Shown here: piece after piece, positions 18,074 to 26,933 of the stretch | Layout: each line of letters begins with the position of its first letter | Numbering within the stretch: the stretch's first letter is position 1 | Program-made: the position numbers and the translations under genes | Notes under the pieces: generated by a model | What the model was told of the DNA's origin: nothing | What the model saw: the letters and a program-made list of their open reading frames with translations, nothing else | The model's database searches: none | Assembly: GCF_013170705.1 (NCBI RefSeq) | Contig: NZ_CP033334.1 | Coordinates: forward strand, 2,891,501 to 2,955,500 | DNA: 64,000 bases | Direction: 5' to 3' | Origin: Mesorhizobium loti | Lineage (GTDB): Bacteria; Pseudomonadota; Alphaproteobacteria; Rhizobiales; Rhizobiaceae

Positions 18074-18931
18074 CTAGGAGCGTCTGCGTGCTGGTTCGCT
18101 ATCGCCGGCTTCCGAACGCTGCCGCAGCCTCAGCCGCGACACCCGTTGCCAGTCGCCGCTGCGCTCGGCCTCGGCCATGGACCGCTCGACATAAATCATG
18201 TGGTCCATCGCCGCCTGCCGGGCCGCCGTGGGATCGCCGGCCTTTACAGCGGCATGGATTGCCTTGTGCTGCGCAAGCAGCGCCTCGCGCGCGCCGGGCA
18301 CGCTGAACACCAGCAGCCGGTTCTGGAACACGCCTTCCGACAGCAGCCGATAGCAGGAGCGCAGCGTGTGCAGGAGCAGTATATTGTGCGCGCATTCGCA
18401 GATTGCTTGATGAAACTCGACGTCGATTTCAGCCTCGTCGTCGAAATCGCCGGTGCGGTGCGCCTCGTCCATGCGCGCCATGATGCGGTCGAGCAGCGCA
18501 AGGTCCTCCGGGGTGGCGCGCCGCGCCGCATATTCGGCGGCGATGCCCTCGATCTCGCGGCGGTATTCCAGATAATCGGTCACCGCCTTGCGATGCATCG
18601 AGATCAGGTCGGCCACCGGCTTGGTGAACAGCTGGCCGATAATGTCGGCGACATGCGTGCCGCCGCCGGCCTTGGTCGTCAGCAGCCCGCGCCCTTCGAG
18701 GGCCTTCAGGGCATCGCGCAGGATCGGCCGCGACACGTCGAACTGGCGTGCCAGCTCGCGCTCGCCGGGCAGGCGATCGCCCGTGCGCAGCACCCCTTCG
18801 AGGATGAGGCTCTCGATTTGCTGCACGACCTCGTCGGCGGTGCGCGAATGCTCAATCCTGGAAAAAATGTCGCTCAACGGAATGCCTGGACGGTGAACCG
18901 GTGTCGCATAGGATAAAGCCTGCGTCGCCAA
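18074..18931 (-). CDS. FadR-subfamily GntR regulator, probable LldR
   Basis: GntR regulator of 285 residues with a winged HTH (about residues 34-100, including GDRLPGERELARQFDVSRPILRDALKAL) and an all-helical FCD effector domain with the metal/effector histidine pattern EFHQAICECAHN. It is the first gene of an operon with lldD, so lactate-responsive control is the natural inference, as in E. coli LldR. Upstream are two direct AAYTGGTC half-sites (about 18,933 and 18,953), plausible operator sequence for autoregulation. Confidence 0.88.
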   Translation of the reverse strand: MATQALSYATPVHRPGIPLSDIFSRIEHSRTADEVVQQIESLILEGVLRTGDRLPGERELARQFDVSRPILRDALKALEGRGLLTTKAGGGTHVADIIGQLFTKPVADLISMHRKAVTDYLEYRREIEGIAAEYAARRATPEDLALLDRIMARMDEAHRTGDFDDEAEIDVEFHQAICECAHNILLLHTLRSCYRLLSEGVFQNRLLVFSVPGAREALLAQHKAIHAAVKAGDPTAARQAAMDHMIYVERSMAEAERSGDWQRVSRLRLRQRSEAGDSEPARRRS

Positions 18932-18961
18932 CTGGTCAAATTATTTATCCAATTGGTCGAA
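18931..18961. promoter_or_regulatory. Putative FadR-type operator upstream of the gntR-lldD operon
   Basis: AACTGGTC and AATTGGTC occur as direct repeats separated by AT-rich sequence directly before the regulator gene. TGGTC/GACCA half-sites are usual for FadR-subfamily regulators. A related inverted pair precedes glcD. Confidence 0.45.
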
Positions 18962-19085
18962 GCGCGTCGGTTTCACCGCTCGGCGCTCTGTGATCTTCGG
19001 CTAAACTTGCTGTTTGCGTCGTCAGGCGATTGGCCCTAGAGGGACGCGAACGCAAGAGGGTTCAGAGAAACCCGGGGGACAAGCC

Positions 19086-20408
19086 GTGTCAGACGACCCG
19101 TCCAATCTCGAGTTCCAGCCACGCGCCAAGGGCAGCGTCATGGGTTTTCCCGCGCATGAGGGCCGGCCCGGCGCACTCGGCGAGGTCCACGCCCGGCCGC
19201 ATCCGCTCATTGAAAAGCCGCGCGTCCTCGTGCAACTCGCCTTCATGACGGAGGGCGGCTCCGGCGTCGACCACGCCGTGCTTTCCGAACTGTCGCGGCG
19301 CCTCGGCATTGCCGCGCCCGATCGCCAGGCCCGCCACCATGCGATGAAGTGGGGCAAGGGCTCGCTGCGCTGGGAGCGGCATACGGAATTCTCGACCTAT
19401 CTGTGGGAAGGACCGCTTTCTGAAAATGGCAGGACCCAGGAGGATTCGCCCTTCGGCAACGGCTTTTCGCCGCCGGGAACCGTCATCTCGGGCATCCGGC
19501 TCGAAATCCGCAAATGGACGCAAGTCAGCGAGCGGCTGATCGCGGCTTTCGACCCGACCAGCCTGTGCTACTCGCTGGTCGAGCGCGGCAACGCGGCAAT
19601 CGTCACCGATTTTCGCCAGGATGGCGACGGCATGACCCGTATATTGGTGCTTGATCGCGGGCTGACGCCGGCCCGTACCGGGGCGCTGTCGCAGCGGCTG
19701 ATCGACATCGAGACCTACCGCACGCTGGCCATGCTCGGCTTGCCGCTGGCCCTGACCCTGTCGGGCCGCGCCCGCCGCATCGAGGACAGGCTGGCTCAGA
19801 CCACGCTGGAAATGAAGGTCGCCGAGACCCGCGACAGCCAGACGTTGCTGGCGGACCTGACCGAACTCGCCGCAGAACTGGAGGCGGACGCCGCGTCGAG
19901 CCTCTACCGTTTCGGCGCCAGCCGCGCCTATGACGGCATCGTCGTCGAGCGGCTGGAAGCGCTCGAGGAAGAGGCCGTGCCGGGCTACGACACCTGGGGT
20001 GGGTTCCTGCAGCGCCGCGTTGCGCCAGCAATGCGCACCTGCCGTTCGGTCGAGGAGCGCCAGGCCAATCTGTCACGAAAGCTGACCCGTGCCACGACGC
20101 TGCTGCGCACCTGGGTCGATGTCGAGGTCGAAAAGCAGAACCGCGACCTGCTCGCCTCGATGAACAACCGCGCCCGCCTGCAACTGCGCCTGCAGCAGAC
20201 CGTCGAAGGTCTTTCGGTCGCCGCCGTCTCTTATTACGTCGTCGGCCTCATCGGCTATGTCGCCAAGGGCGCCTCGGTCTTCGGCCACGCCTTCGCGCCG
20301 GAGGTCGTCACCGCCGCTTCGGTGCCGGTGGCCATCCTGCTGGTCTGGTGGGGCGTGCGCCGCGTGCGCCGGATGCATTCCGAGCCGTCGAAGCACCCAG
20401 GCGAGTAG
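19086..20408 (+). CDS. DUF3422 family membrane protein
   Basis: The 440-residue product matches DUF3422: a soluble N-terminal domain with EVHARPHPL (about residues 37-45), the FSTYLWEG segment, and a C-terminal helical region ending in two membrane segments (VAAVSYYVVGLIGYV and VVTAASVPVAILLVWWGV, about 378-430) before a basic tail. Such proteins are thought to be anchored at the inner membrane; the function is unknown. GTG 19086 is preferred over the upstream in-frame ATG 19014 because GGGGGA lies 7 bases before it. No operon partner. Confidence 0.82.
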   Translation: MSDDPSNLEFQPRAKGSVMGFPAHEGRPGALGEVHARPHPLIEKPRVLVQLAFMTEGGSGVDHAVLSELSRRLGIAAPDRQARHHAMKWGKGSLRWERHTEFSTYLWEGPLSENGRTQEDSPFGNGFSPPGTVISGIRLEIRKWTQVSERLIAAFDPTSLCYSLVERGNAAIVTDFRQDGDGMTRILVLDRGLTPARTGALSQRLIDIETYRTLAMLGLPLALTLSGRARRIEDRLAQTTLEMKVAETRDSQTLLADLTELAAELEADAASSLYRFGASRAYDGIVVERLEALEEEAVPGYDTWGGFLQRRVAPAMRTCRSVEERQANLSRKLTRATTLLRTWVDVEVEKQNRDLLASMNNRARLQLRLQQTVEGLSVAAVSYYVVGLIGYVAKGASVFGHAFAPEVVTAASVPVAILLVWWGVRRVRRMHSEPSKHPGE

Positions 20409-20420
20409 CGGCTGCCTCAC

Positions 20421-20554
20421 TCTCCCCCTTGTGGAAGGGTCGGCTCATGGTCGTAGCGAAGCGAAGATCGCGAGCCGGGGAGATGCTTCATGAAACGCCG
20501 CGCTGACCCCCAGCCCGCTCGCTAGGTTCGCGACCCCGCCACAAGGAGGGGGAA
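20421..20554. repeat. RIME-like intergenic mosaic repeat
   Basis: About 134 bases bounded by inverted ends TCTCCCCCTTGTGG (left) and CCACAAGGAGGGGG (right), with an internal CATGAAACGCC segment. The layout resembles rhizobial intergenic mosaic elements, non-coding repeats dispersed through these genomes. It sits between the DUF3422 gene and glcD. Confidence 0.55.
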
Positions 20555-20638
20555 ACAGCGGCAGATTGCCGCTACGGAAGCTTCTCACGCGCCTTGCACG
20601 AGTGTCTTCACGCCGCGGCATTTGCAACCGGCTCGCTT

Positions 20639-20666
20639 AACTGGTAAAAGATATTGACCAGTAAAG
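20639..20666. promoter_or_regulatory. Inverted-repeat operator candidate upstream of glcD
   Basis: AACTGGTA and TGACCAGT form an inverted repeat (ACTGGT-N11-ACCAGT) immediately before the glcD start. The half-site matches the one upstream of the gntR-lldD operon, so the same FadR-type regulator or a GlcC-like paralogue could bind here. Confidence 0.5.
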
Positions 20667-20669
20667 CGA

Positions 20670-22178
20670 ATGGGGCTGCTGATGTCCGGCCTGGCCATGC
20701 CGAAACCAGACGACGCCACGATGCGCCGGCGCGACGAGATTGTCGCGGATATGCGCATCATCGTGCCGGGCGAGGGCGTCGTTGACGCGACCAATCAAAT
20801 GCGCGCCTTCGAGAGCGATGGCCTGACCGCCTATCGGCAATTGCCGCTGGTCGTCGTGCTGCCCGAAACGGTGGCGCAGGTCTCCCGCGTGCTGAAATAC
20901 TGCAACGACCGCAACATCCGCGTCGTGCCGCGCGGTTCGGGCACCTCGCTGTCCGGCGGCGCGCTGCCGCTGGAAGACGCGGTCCTGCTGGTCATGAGCC
21001 GCTTCAACCGCATCCTTGCCATTGACTATCCCAACCGCACCGTTGTCGCCCAGCCGGGCGTCACCAATCTCGGCATCACCATCGCCGTCGAGCAGGAGGG
21101 TTTTTATTACGCCCCCGATCCATCCTCCCAGATCGCCTGCTCGATCGGCGGCAACGTCGCGGAGAATTCCGGCGGCGTGCATTGCCTGAAATACGGCCTT
21201 ACCGCCAACAATGTGCTCGGCATTGAGATGGTGCTGATGAATGGCGAGGTGGTGCGGCTGGGCGGCAGCCATCTCGACGCCGAAGGTTACGACCTGCTTG
21301 GCGTCATGACGGGTTCGGAAGGCCTGCTTGGCGTCGTCACCGAGGTCACGGTCCGCATCCTCAAGCGGCCGGAGACAGCGCGCGCGCTGTTGATCGGTTT
21401 CCCCACCAGCGAGCAGGGCGGCCAGTGCGTTGCCGACATCATCGGCGCCGGTATCATTCCGGGTGGCATGGAAATGATGGATCGGCCAGCGATCCATGCG
21501 GCGGAGGATTTCGTCCATGCCGGCTACCCCCTGGATGTCGAGGCGTTGCTGATCGTAGAACTCGATGGGCCGGCCGTCGAGGTCGATCATCTCATCACCG
21601 AGGTCGAGGCTATCGCCATCCGCAATGGTTCCACCACCTGTCGCATCTCGCAATCCGAGCAGGAGCGGCTGACTTTCTGGGCTGGGCGCAAGGCGGCTTT
21701 CCCCGCCGTTGGCCGCATTTCGCCCGACTACTACTGCATGGACGGCACCATCCCGCGCAAGGAGTTGCCGCGCGTGCTGGCCGGCATGCGCGAGCTGTCG
21801 GAAAAATACGGGCTTGGCGTTGCCAACGTATTCCATGCCGGCGACGGCAATCTGCATCCGCTGATCCTTTACGATGCCAATGTGCCCGGTGAACTCGACA
21901 AGGCCGAAAGCTTTGGCGCCGATATCTTGCGTCTCTGTGTCAAGGTCGGCGGCGTGCTCACCGGCGAGCATGGGGTGGGGGTCGAGAAGCGCGACCTGAT
22001 GCCGGAAATGTTCAACCAGGCCGATCTCGACCAGCAGATGCGCGTCAAATGCGCCTTCGATCCCAACCATCTGCTCAATCCGGGAAAAGTGTTCCCGCAA
22101 CTGCGCCGCTGCGTGGAGCTGGGGCGCATGCATGTGCATCGGGGACAGGTGGCGTTCCCGGATATTCCGAGGTTTTGA
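20670..22178 (+). CDS. glcD: Glycolate oxidase FAD subunit
   Basis: FAD-linked subunit of glycolate oxidase, which converts glycolate to glyoxylate. The 502-residue product is close in length to E. coli GlcD. It has the PCMH-type FAD-binding domain with VVPRGSGTSLSGGALP (about 93-108), IGGNVAENSGGVHCLKYG (about 158-175), and the C-terminal cap with NVFHAGDGNLHP and TGEHGVGVEK. ATG 20670 is first in frame; ATG 20682 or 20697 are also possible. It is followed by glcE and glcF in one operon, with a putative operator just upstream. Confidence 0.93.
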   Translation: MGLLMSGLAMPKPDDATMRRRDEIVADMRIIVPGEGVVDATNQMRAFESDGLTAYRQLPLVVVLPETVAQVSRVLKYCNDRNIRVVPRGSGTSLSGGALPLEDAVLLVMSRFNRILAIDYPNRTVVAQPGVTNLGITIAVEQEGFYYAPDPSSQIACSIGGNVAENSGGVHCLKYGLTANNVLGIEMVLMNGEVVRLGGSHLDAEGYDLLGVMTGSEGLLGVVTEVTVRILKRPETARALLIGFPTSEQGGQCVADIIGAGIIPGGMEMMDRPAIHAAEDFVHAGYPLDVEALLIVELDGPAVEVDHLITEVEAIAIRNGSTTCRISQSEQERLTFWAGRKAAFPAVGRISPDYYCMDGTIPRKELPRVLAGMRELSEKYGLGVANVFHAGDGNLHPLILYDANVPGELDKAESFGADILRLCVKVGGVLTGEHGVGVEKRDLMPEMFNQADLDQQMRVKCAFDPNHLLNPGKVFPQLRRCVELGRMHVHRGQVAFPDIPRF

Positions 22179-22202
22179 GGATGGCCTATCAGAACGGGGG
22201 TT

Positions 22203-22229
22203 CCTCGCCCCGCAATGCGGGGGCGAGGA
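22203..22229 (+). promoter_or_regulatory. Intercistronic hairpin between glcD and glcE
   Basis: CCTCGCCCC and GGGGCGAGG pair around GCAATGCG in the 64-base gap. No T tract follows, so it is more likely an mRNA stability or processing element than a terminator. Confidence 0.5.
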
Positions 22230-22242
22230 GCCAGGGACGGCC

Positions 22243-23448
22243 ATGACCACCTTCACCCCGACCACGTCAGAAGAAGTCCTGTCCTCCGTTACCTCAGCGG
22301 TGGTGGAAGAGACGCCGATCGAAATCCTTGGTCACGGCTCCAAGCGCGGCATCGGCCGTCCGCTGCAGACGGAGCACACGCTTGACCTGTCGAAACTCAC
22401 CGGTGTCACGCTTTACGAACCCGCAGACCTGGTGCTGTCGGCAAAGGCCGGCACGTCGCTGGCCGAAATCGAGAAGCTGCTGGCCGAAAACGGCCAGCAG
22501 CTGGCCTTCGAGCCCATGGATTACGGCCCGCTGCTCGGCGGCGAGCCGGGCAAAGGCACGATCGGCGGCGTGCTGGCCGCGAACCTGTCCGGGCCGCGCC
22601 GGCTGAAGGCGGGGGCGGCGCGCGATCATATCCTCGGCATCAACGTCGTCTCCGGCCGGGGCGAGGCCTTCAAGTCCGGCGGGCGCGTGGTCAAGAATGT
22701 CACTGGCTATGACATGTCGAAGCTGATGGCCAACAGCTGGGGCACGTTGGCCGTGTTCACCGACGTTACCTTCAAGGTGCTGCCGGCTGCCGAAACCGAG
22801 GTGACGCTTGCCGTGCGTGGCCTGCTTGACGATGCCGCGGCAAGCGCCATGGCCTTGGCGCTTGGCTCCAGCGCGGAAGTGTCGAGTGCCGCCCATCTGC
22901 CCGAGCGGATCGCCGCGCGGGTCGCTGGAGGCGCGCTCGGCAGTGAAGCCGCCACCTTGCTTCGGGTCGAAGGTTTTGGCCCGTCCGTCACCTATCGCGT
23001 CGCCGCGCTGAAGACGCTGCTCGGCAAGGCCGGGCCGCTGGAGGAGATTTCGGGCGAGGCTTCCCGGCTGATCTGGCAAGATGTGCGTGATATCATGCCC
23101 TTCGCCGACGGCAGCGAGAAACCGGTCTGGCGGGTCTCGATGACACCTACCCAAGGTCACCAGATGGTCCTGACACTGCGCATGCAGGCCGCCGTCAGCG
23201 CCTTCTACGACTGGCAGGGCGGACTGGTGTGGTTGCGTATGGAAGAGGGCGACCCGGAAGCCGCTCTGCTGCGTGGACTGTTGCGCAAACATGGCGGCGG
23301 CCATGCGACGCTGGTGCGCGCCGCTCCCGCTCATCGCGCCGCCCTGCCGGTATTCGAGCCGCAGGCGCCAGCACTGGCCGCGCTCAGCCAACGGCTGAAG
23401 CAGGAGTTCGATCCGAGGAACCTCCTCAATCCCGGCCGCATGGCCTAG
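22243..23448 (+). CDS. glcE: Glycolate oxidase subunit GlcE
   Basis: Second FAD-binding subunit of glycolate oxidase, 401 residues. It shows EILGHGSKRGIGRP (about 27-40), a FAD-binding GTIGGVLAANLSGPRR (about 105-120) and the conserved GRVVKNVTGYDMSKL (about 147-161), then a C-terminal domain ending in DPRNLLNPGR, the family end. ATG 22243 follows a weak GGGA site; the upstream in-frame start at 22132 would overlap glcD and is rejected. It is required with GlcD and GlcF for activity in E. coli. Confidence 0.92.
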   Translation: MTTFTPTTSEEVLSSVTSAVVEETPIEILGHGSKRGIGRPLQTEHTLDLSKLTGVTLYEPADLVLSAKAGTSLAEIEKLLAENGQQLAFEPMDYGPLLGGEPGKGTIGGVLAANLSGPRRLKAGAARDHILGINVVSGRGEAFKSGGRVVKNVTGYDMSKLMANSWGTLAVFTDVTFKVLPAAETEVTLAVRGLLDDAAASAMALALGSSAEVSSAAHLPERIAARVAGGALGSEAATLLRVEGFGPSVTYRVAALKTLLGKAGPLEEISGEASRLIWQDVRDIMPFADGSEKPVWRVSMTPTQGHQMVLTLRMQAAVSAFYDWQGGLVWLRMEEGDPEAALLRGLLRKHGGGHATLVRAAPAHRAALPVFEPQAPALAALSQRLKQEFDPRNLLNPGRMA

Positions 23449-23458
23449 GAAATCAGCG

Positions 23459-24784
23459 ATGCAGACCAATTTTTCACTTGCCCAGCTTGCCGATCCGCAT
23501 GTCGCGGAATCGGAGAAGATACTGCGCAAATGCGTGCATTGCGGCTTCTGCACCGCCACTTGCCCGACCTATGTGACGCTGGGCAACGAGCTCGATTCAC
23601 CGCGCGGGCGCATCTACCTGATCAAGGACATGCTGGAGAACGGCCGGCCCGCCGACAAGGAGATCGTCACCCATATCGACCGCTGCCTGTCGTGCCTGGC
23701 CTGCATGACCACCTGTCCGTCGGGCGTCAACTACATGCACCTGGTCGACCATGCGCGCGCTCACATCCAGGAAACCTACAAGCGGCCGCTGCTCGACCGC
23801 CTGACCCGCGCCATGCTGGCCTTCGTTCTGCCCTATCCCACGCGCTTTCGCGCCGCGCTCAGACTGGCGAAACTGGGAAGGCCTTTCATCGGCCTGTTCG
23901 AGACAATCCCGGCGCTGAAGCCATTTGGAGCGATGCTCAAGCTCGCGCCGATATCGATCCCGGCGGCTTCGCCGACGGCCACGCCGAGCATCCATGCCGG
24001 ACAGGGGGCAAAAAAGGGTCGCGTCGCCATCCTCACCGGCTGCGCGCAATCGGTGCTCGATCCGGCCATCAACGACACGACGATTTCGCTGCTCACGCGC
24101 CTCGGCGTCGAGGTGGTGGTGCCGCCGGGCGAGGGCTGCTGCGGCGCGCTGGTCCACCATATGGGGCGCGAACAGGCAGCCCTTGCCTCGGCAAGGCGGA
24201 ATGTCGATGCCTGGACGCGTGCCATCGACCAGGGCGGGCTCGATGCCATCATCATAACAGCATCCGGCTGCGGCACGACGATCAAGGACTACGGCTTCAT
24301 GCTGCGCCTTGATCCGGCCTATGCCGACAAGGCCGCGCGTGTGTCGGCGCTGGCCAAGGATATCACCGAATATCTGGCCGGTCTCGACCTGCCCGAGCCG
24401 GTGCGCAAGCCGGGCACTGTCGTCGCCTATCACTCGGCCTGCTCCATGCAGCACGGCCAGAAGATCGTCCGCCAGCCGAAGGATCTGCTGGCCAGGGCCG
24501 GCTTCATCGTGCGCGAGCCGCGCGAGGGCCATCTGTGCTGCGGCTCGGCCGGCACCTACAACATCCTGCAATCCGAGATTTCGGCCAAGCTGCGCGACCG
24601 CAAGGTGAAAAACATCGAGGCGACGGGAGCTTCCATCGTCGCCACCGGCAACATCGGCTGCATCACGCAAATTGCCTCCGCCGCCAGGATGCCGGTGGTG
24701 CACACGGTAAAACTGCTCGATTGGGCCTATGGCGGGCCAAAGCCGGACGGCGTTCTGGACGGGAGCCCGATCGCCGCCGAGTAG
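23459..24784 (+). CDS. glcF: Glycolate oxidase iron-sulfur subunit
   Basis: Membrane-associated electron-transfer subunit of glycolate oxidase, 441 residues. It carries two N-terminal [4Fe-4S] motifs, CVHCGFCTATCP (about residues 25-36) and CLSCLACMTTCP (about 76-87), followed by two CCG-type domains (GEGCCGALVHHMG and HLCCGSAGTYN) expected to bind a further cluster. It starts 10 bases after glcE and completes the operon. The next gene, folD, is convergent. Confidence 0.94.
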   Translation: MQTNFSLAQLADPHVAESEKILRKCVHCGFCTATCPTYVTLGNELDSPRGRIYLIKDMLENGRPADKEIVTHIDRCLSCLACMTTCPSGVNYMHLVDHARAHIQETYKRPLLDRLTRAMLAFVLPYPTRFRAALRLAKLGRPFIGLFETIPALKPFGAMLKLAPISIPAASPTATPSIHAGQGAKKGRVAILTGCAQSVLDPAINDTTISLLTRLGVEVVVPPGEGCCGALVHHMGREQAALASARRNVDAWTRAIDQGGLDAIIITASGCGTTIKDYGFMLRLDPAYADKAARVSALAKDITEYLAGLDLPEPVRKPGTVVAYHSACSMQHGQKIVRQPKDLLARAGFIVREPREGHLCCGSAGTYNILQSEISAKLRDRKVKNIEATGASIVATGNIGCITQIASAARMPVVHTVKLLDWAYGGPKPDGVLDGSPIAAE

Positions 24785-24794
24785 GGGTCGGCGC

Positions 24795-25715
24795 TTATTC
24801 CGCCGCGAGCCTGTCCGCCGTGCCGTAGGTCGCCTCGTACCGCGCGCGCTGCCGGCTGAGCGCCACCATCGTGTTGCGCAGCAGGATCGCGACCGTGATC
24901 GGACCGACGCCGCCCGGCACCGGCGTGATCCAGGAGGCGACTTCACGCACGCTTTCGGTGTCGACGTCGCCGACGATGCGGCTCATCCCATCCGGTCCGA
25001 CCTCGGAATTGATGCCGATATCGATGACGGCCGCACCTGGCTTCACCATGTCGGCCTTGATCAGCCGGGGTTTGCCCACCGCGACGAACAGCGCGTCGGC
25101 ACGGCGCGCATGTGCGGCGACCGACCGCGTCATGTGATGGCAGACCGTGACCGTCGCGCCTTCGCTCATCAGCAGGAACGCGATTGGCTTGCCCACGATT
25201 TCCGAATGGCCGACGATGACGACTTCCAGCCCCTTGAGGTCGAGGCCGGTTTCCTTGAGCAGTTCGACCGAGGCCGCCGCCGTGCAGGGCGCCAGATCGA
25301 GCTGGTTGTAGACGATGTTGCCGATCGAGGCCGGATGCATGCCCTCGACGTCCTTCAGCGGATGCACCGCCGCCTGCAGCGTCTTGATCGGGATATGGGC
25401 GGGCACCGGCCGTTGGATGATGATGCCGGTGACGCGTGGATCCGCGTTCAGGCCGTGGATGGCGGCTTCGAGTTCACCCGCGGTGATGGTGGCGGGAAAA
25501 CGCCGTTCCTCGAAATCGATGCCGGCGAGCTGAGCCTTGGCGCGCTGGTTGCGCACATAGACGTCAACCGCGTCGGTATCGCCGACGGTGATCGAGATCA
25601 GCTTGGGCGGAAAACCCTCGGCTTTGGCGATTGCCGCATCCTCGCGCACGGCGGCGATGATGCGCTGGGCAACCGGGCCGCCCTTGAGGTAGCGGCTGTC
25701 ATCGGACAGGGACAT
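24795..25715 (-). CDS. folD: FolD-like methylenetetrahydrofolate dehydrogenase/cyclohydrolase with altered catalytic residues
   Basis: FolD family protein of 306 residues that should interconvert methylene-, methenyl- and formyl-tetrahydrofolate. The NAD(P) domain is normal (VVIVGHSEIVGKP, TPVPGGVGPITVA). In the catalytic domain, Tyr53 of YVRNQ is kept but the essential Lys (E. coli K54) is Gln57, and E. coli D121 in KDVDG is Glu (KDVEG); the Q98 equivalent in IIIQRPVP is kept. In studied FolDs, loss of this Lys removes cyclohydrolase activity. ATG 25715 is chosen from the conserved N-terminus. It is probably a second, specialised paralogue. Confidence 0.88.
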   Translation of the reverse strand: MSLSDDSRYLKGGPVAQRIIAAVREDAAIAKAEGFPPKLISITVGDTDAVDVYVRNQRAKAQLAGIDFEERRFPATITAGELEAAIHGLNADPRVTGIIIQRPVPAHIPIKTLQAAVHPLKDVEGMHPASIGNIVYNQLDLAPCTAAASVELLKETGLDLKGLEVVIVGHSEIVGKPIAFLLMSEGATVTVCHHMTRSVAAHARRADALFVAVGKPRLIKADMVKPGAAVIDIGINSEVGPDGMSRIVGDVDTESVREVASWITPVPGGVGPITVAILLRNTMVALSRQRARYEATYGTADRLAAE

Positions 25716-25845
25716 GGATGAACTCTTTCTTTCGTTGGCGCCGACATAGCAAAAGAACATCGAAGATGGCAGCACGAAAGCGAACCGCCATGCCTTTTGC
25801 GCGACGCAACGACGCGGGCCGTGTCGCGGGCACCCGACGCCGATC

Positions 25846-25887
25846 AAAAAAGATAAGGGCAGCGCGGTCTCCCGCACTGCCCTTCTC
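25846..25887 (-). terminator. Rho-independent terminator of the L,D-transpeptidase gene
   Basis: On the - strand AAGGGCAGTGCGG pairs with CCGCGCTGCCCTT around GAGA, and ATCTTTTTT follows. It lies about 95 bases past the transpeptidase stop and upstream of folD. Confidence 0.75.
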
Positions 25888-25979
25888 GACCGACCGCATC
25901 CCCATACGGCCCGTCCCCCGTTATTCCTTCCAAATTCCGGAAACGACGTATTTCCCGGTCAGGTGATTCGCTGGAGCTA

Positions 25980-26720
25980 TTATATCACCTCGACCGTTGT
26001 TCCGACATTGACCCGTTCGTAGAGATCGACAACGTCCTCGTTGCGCATGCGGATGCAGCCCGACGACACCGCTCCGCCGATCGTCCACGGCTGGTTGGTG
26101 CCGTGGATACGGTATTCGGTCGTGCCGAGATAGAGCGCACGGGCGCCGAGCGGATTTTCGATGCCGCCGGCCAGGTAGGTCGGCAGATAGCGGCCCTTGG
26201 CGGCCTCGCGCTTGATCATTGCCGCCGGCGGACGCCAGTCCGGCCACTCGCGCTTGTTGGTGATCTTGTGTGTGCCCGACCATTCGAAGCCGGGCTTGCC
26301 GGTGCCGACGCCATAGCGCCGTGCCTTGCCGTTCTTCTCGACCAGGAAGAGGAAATTCTGCGTCGTATCGATGACGATCGTGCCCGGCTTCTGCGGGCCG
26401 TCATAGGCGACTTCCTGCGGCAGGTAGACCGGGTTGATCTGTGGGCGCATCACCATGCGCTTGGCCGGCGGCTGCACGGCGGCCGTCTGCACCCGGTCGG
26501 GCTGTGCCGGTTGCGCGGTGCGCAGGCGCGGCTGCTGCACGATTTGGCGGCTCTGCCGCACGATGCCGGGCGCGCGGCCAAGCTGCAGCACCCAGGGGGC
26601 GGAAAGATCGGGGCTCACCATGACCGGCGGCCTGTCGGCATAGCGGTCGCCAGCGGCCGAGGGGGTGACGCCGGCAAATACAGCCACGGCGCCGAGCACG
26701 GAAAACAAAACTCTCTTCAT
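25980..26720 (-). CDS. L,D-transpeptidase (YkuD domain), secreted
   Basis: Periplasmic peptidoglycan cross-linking or lipoprotein-anchoring enzyme of 246 residues. An N-terminal signal peptide (MKRVLFSVLGAVAVFAG, cleavage near SAAG-D) is followed by a Pro/Gln-rich linker and a YkuD domain from about residue 113 with IHGTNQPWTIGG and the catalytic SSGCIRMRNEDVVDLY (Cys near residue 226). ATG 26720 starts the signal peptide. Alone in its transcription unit, with a terminator downstream. Confidence 0.9.
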   Translation of the reverse strand: MKRVLFSVLGAVAVFAGVTPSAAGDRYADRPPVMVSPDLSAPWVLQLGRAPGIVRQSRQIVQQPRLRTAQPAQPDRVQTAAVQPPAKRMVMRPQINPVYLPQEVAYDGPQKPGTIVIDTTQNFLFLVEKNGKARRYGVGTGKPGFEWSGTHKITNKREWPDWRPPAAMIKREAAKGRYLPTYLAGGIENPLGARALYLGTTEYRIHGTNQPWTIGGAVSSGCIRMRNEDVVDLYERVNVGTTVEVI

Positions 26721-26933
26721 CGGGAACGCACCTTGATCGTCTGATACAACCGGGTGGAAACGCTCCCGGTTCAGCGATCATTGGCGCGCAAGCAGCAACC
26801 GAAACATGAATCGGAATGCGTAAAATGCGGTTCTGCCAGTAAACCCTTTGGTGTGGTTACCGCCCGGTTCAGGAATCTGGTAAAGCCACGGTAAAAGCGG
26901 CGCGGAAGCGCGTTAACGGATGGATTTTTCGCA

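Noticed and set aside
20637..22265. 542-codon minus-strand frame opposite glcD
   Set aside because: Antisense shadow of glcD caused by high GC in third positions; glcD has full family motifs.
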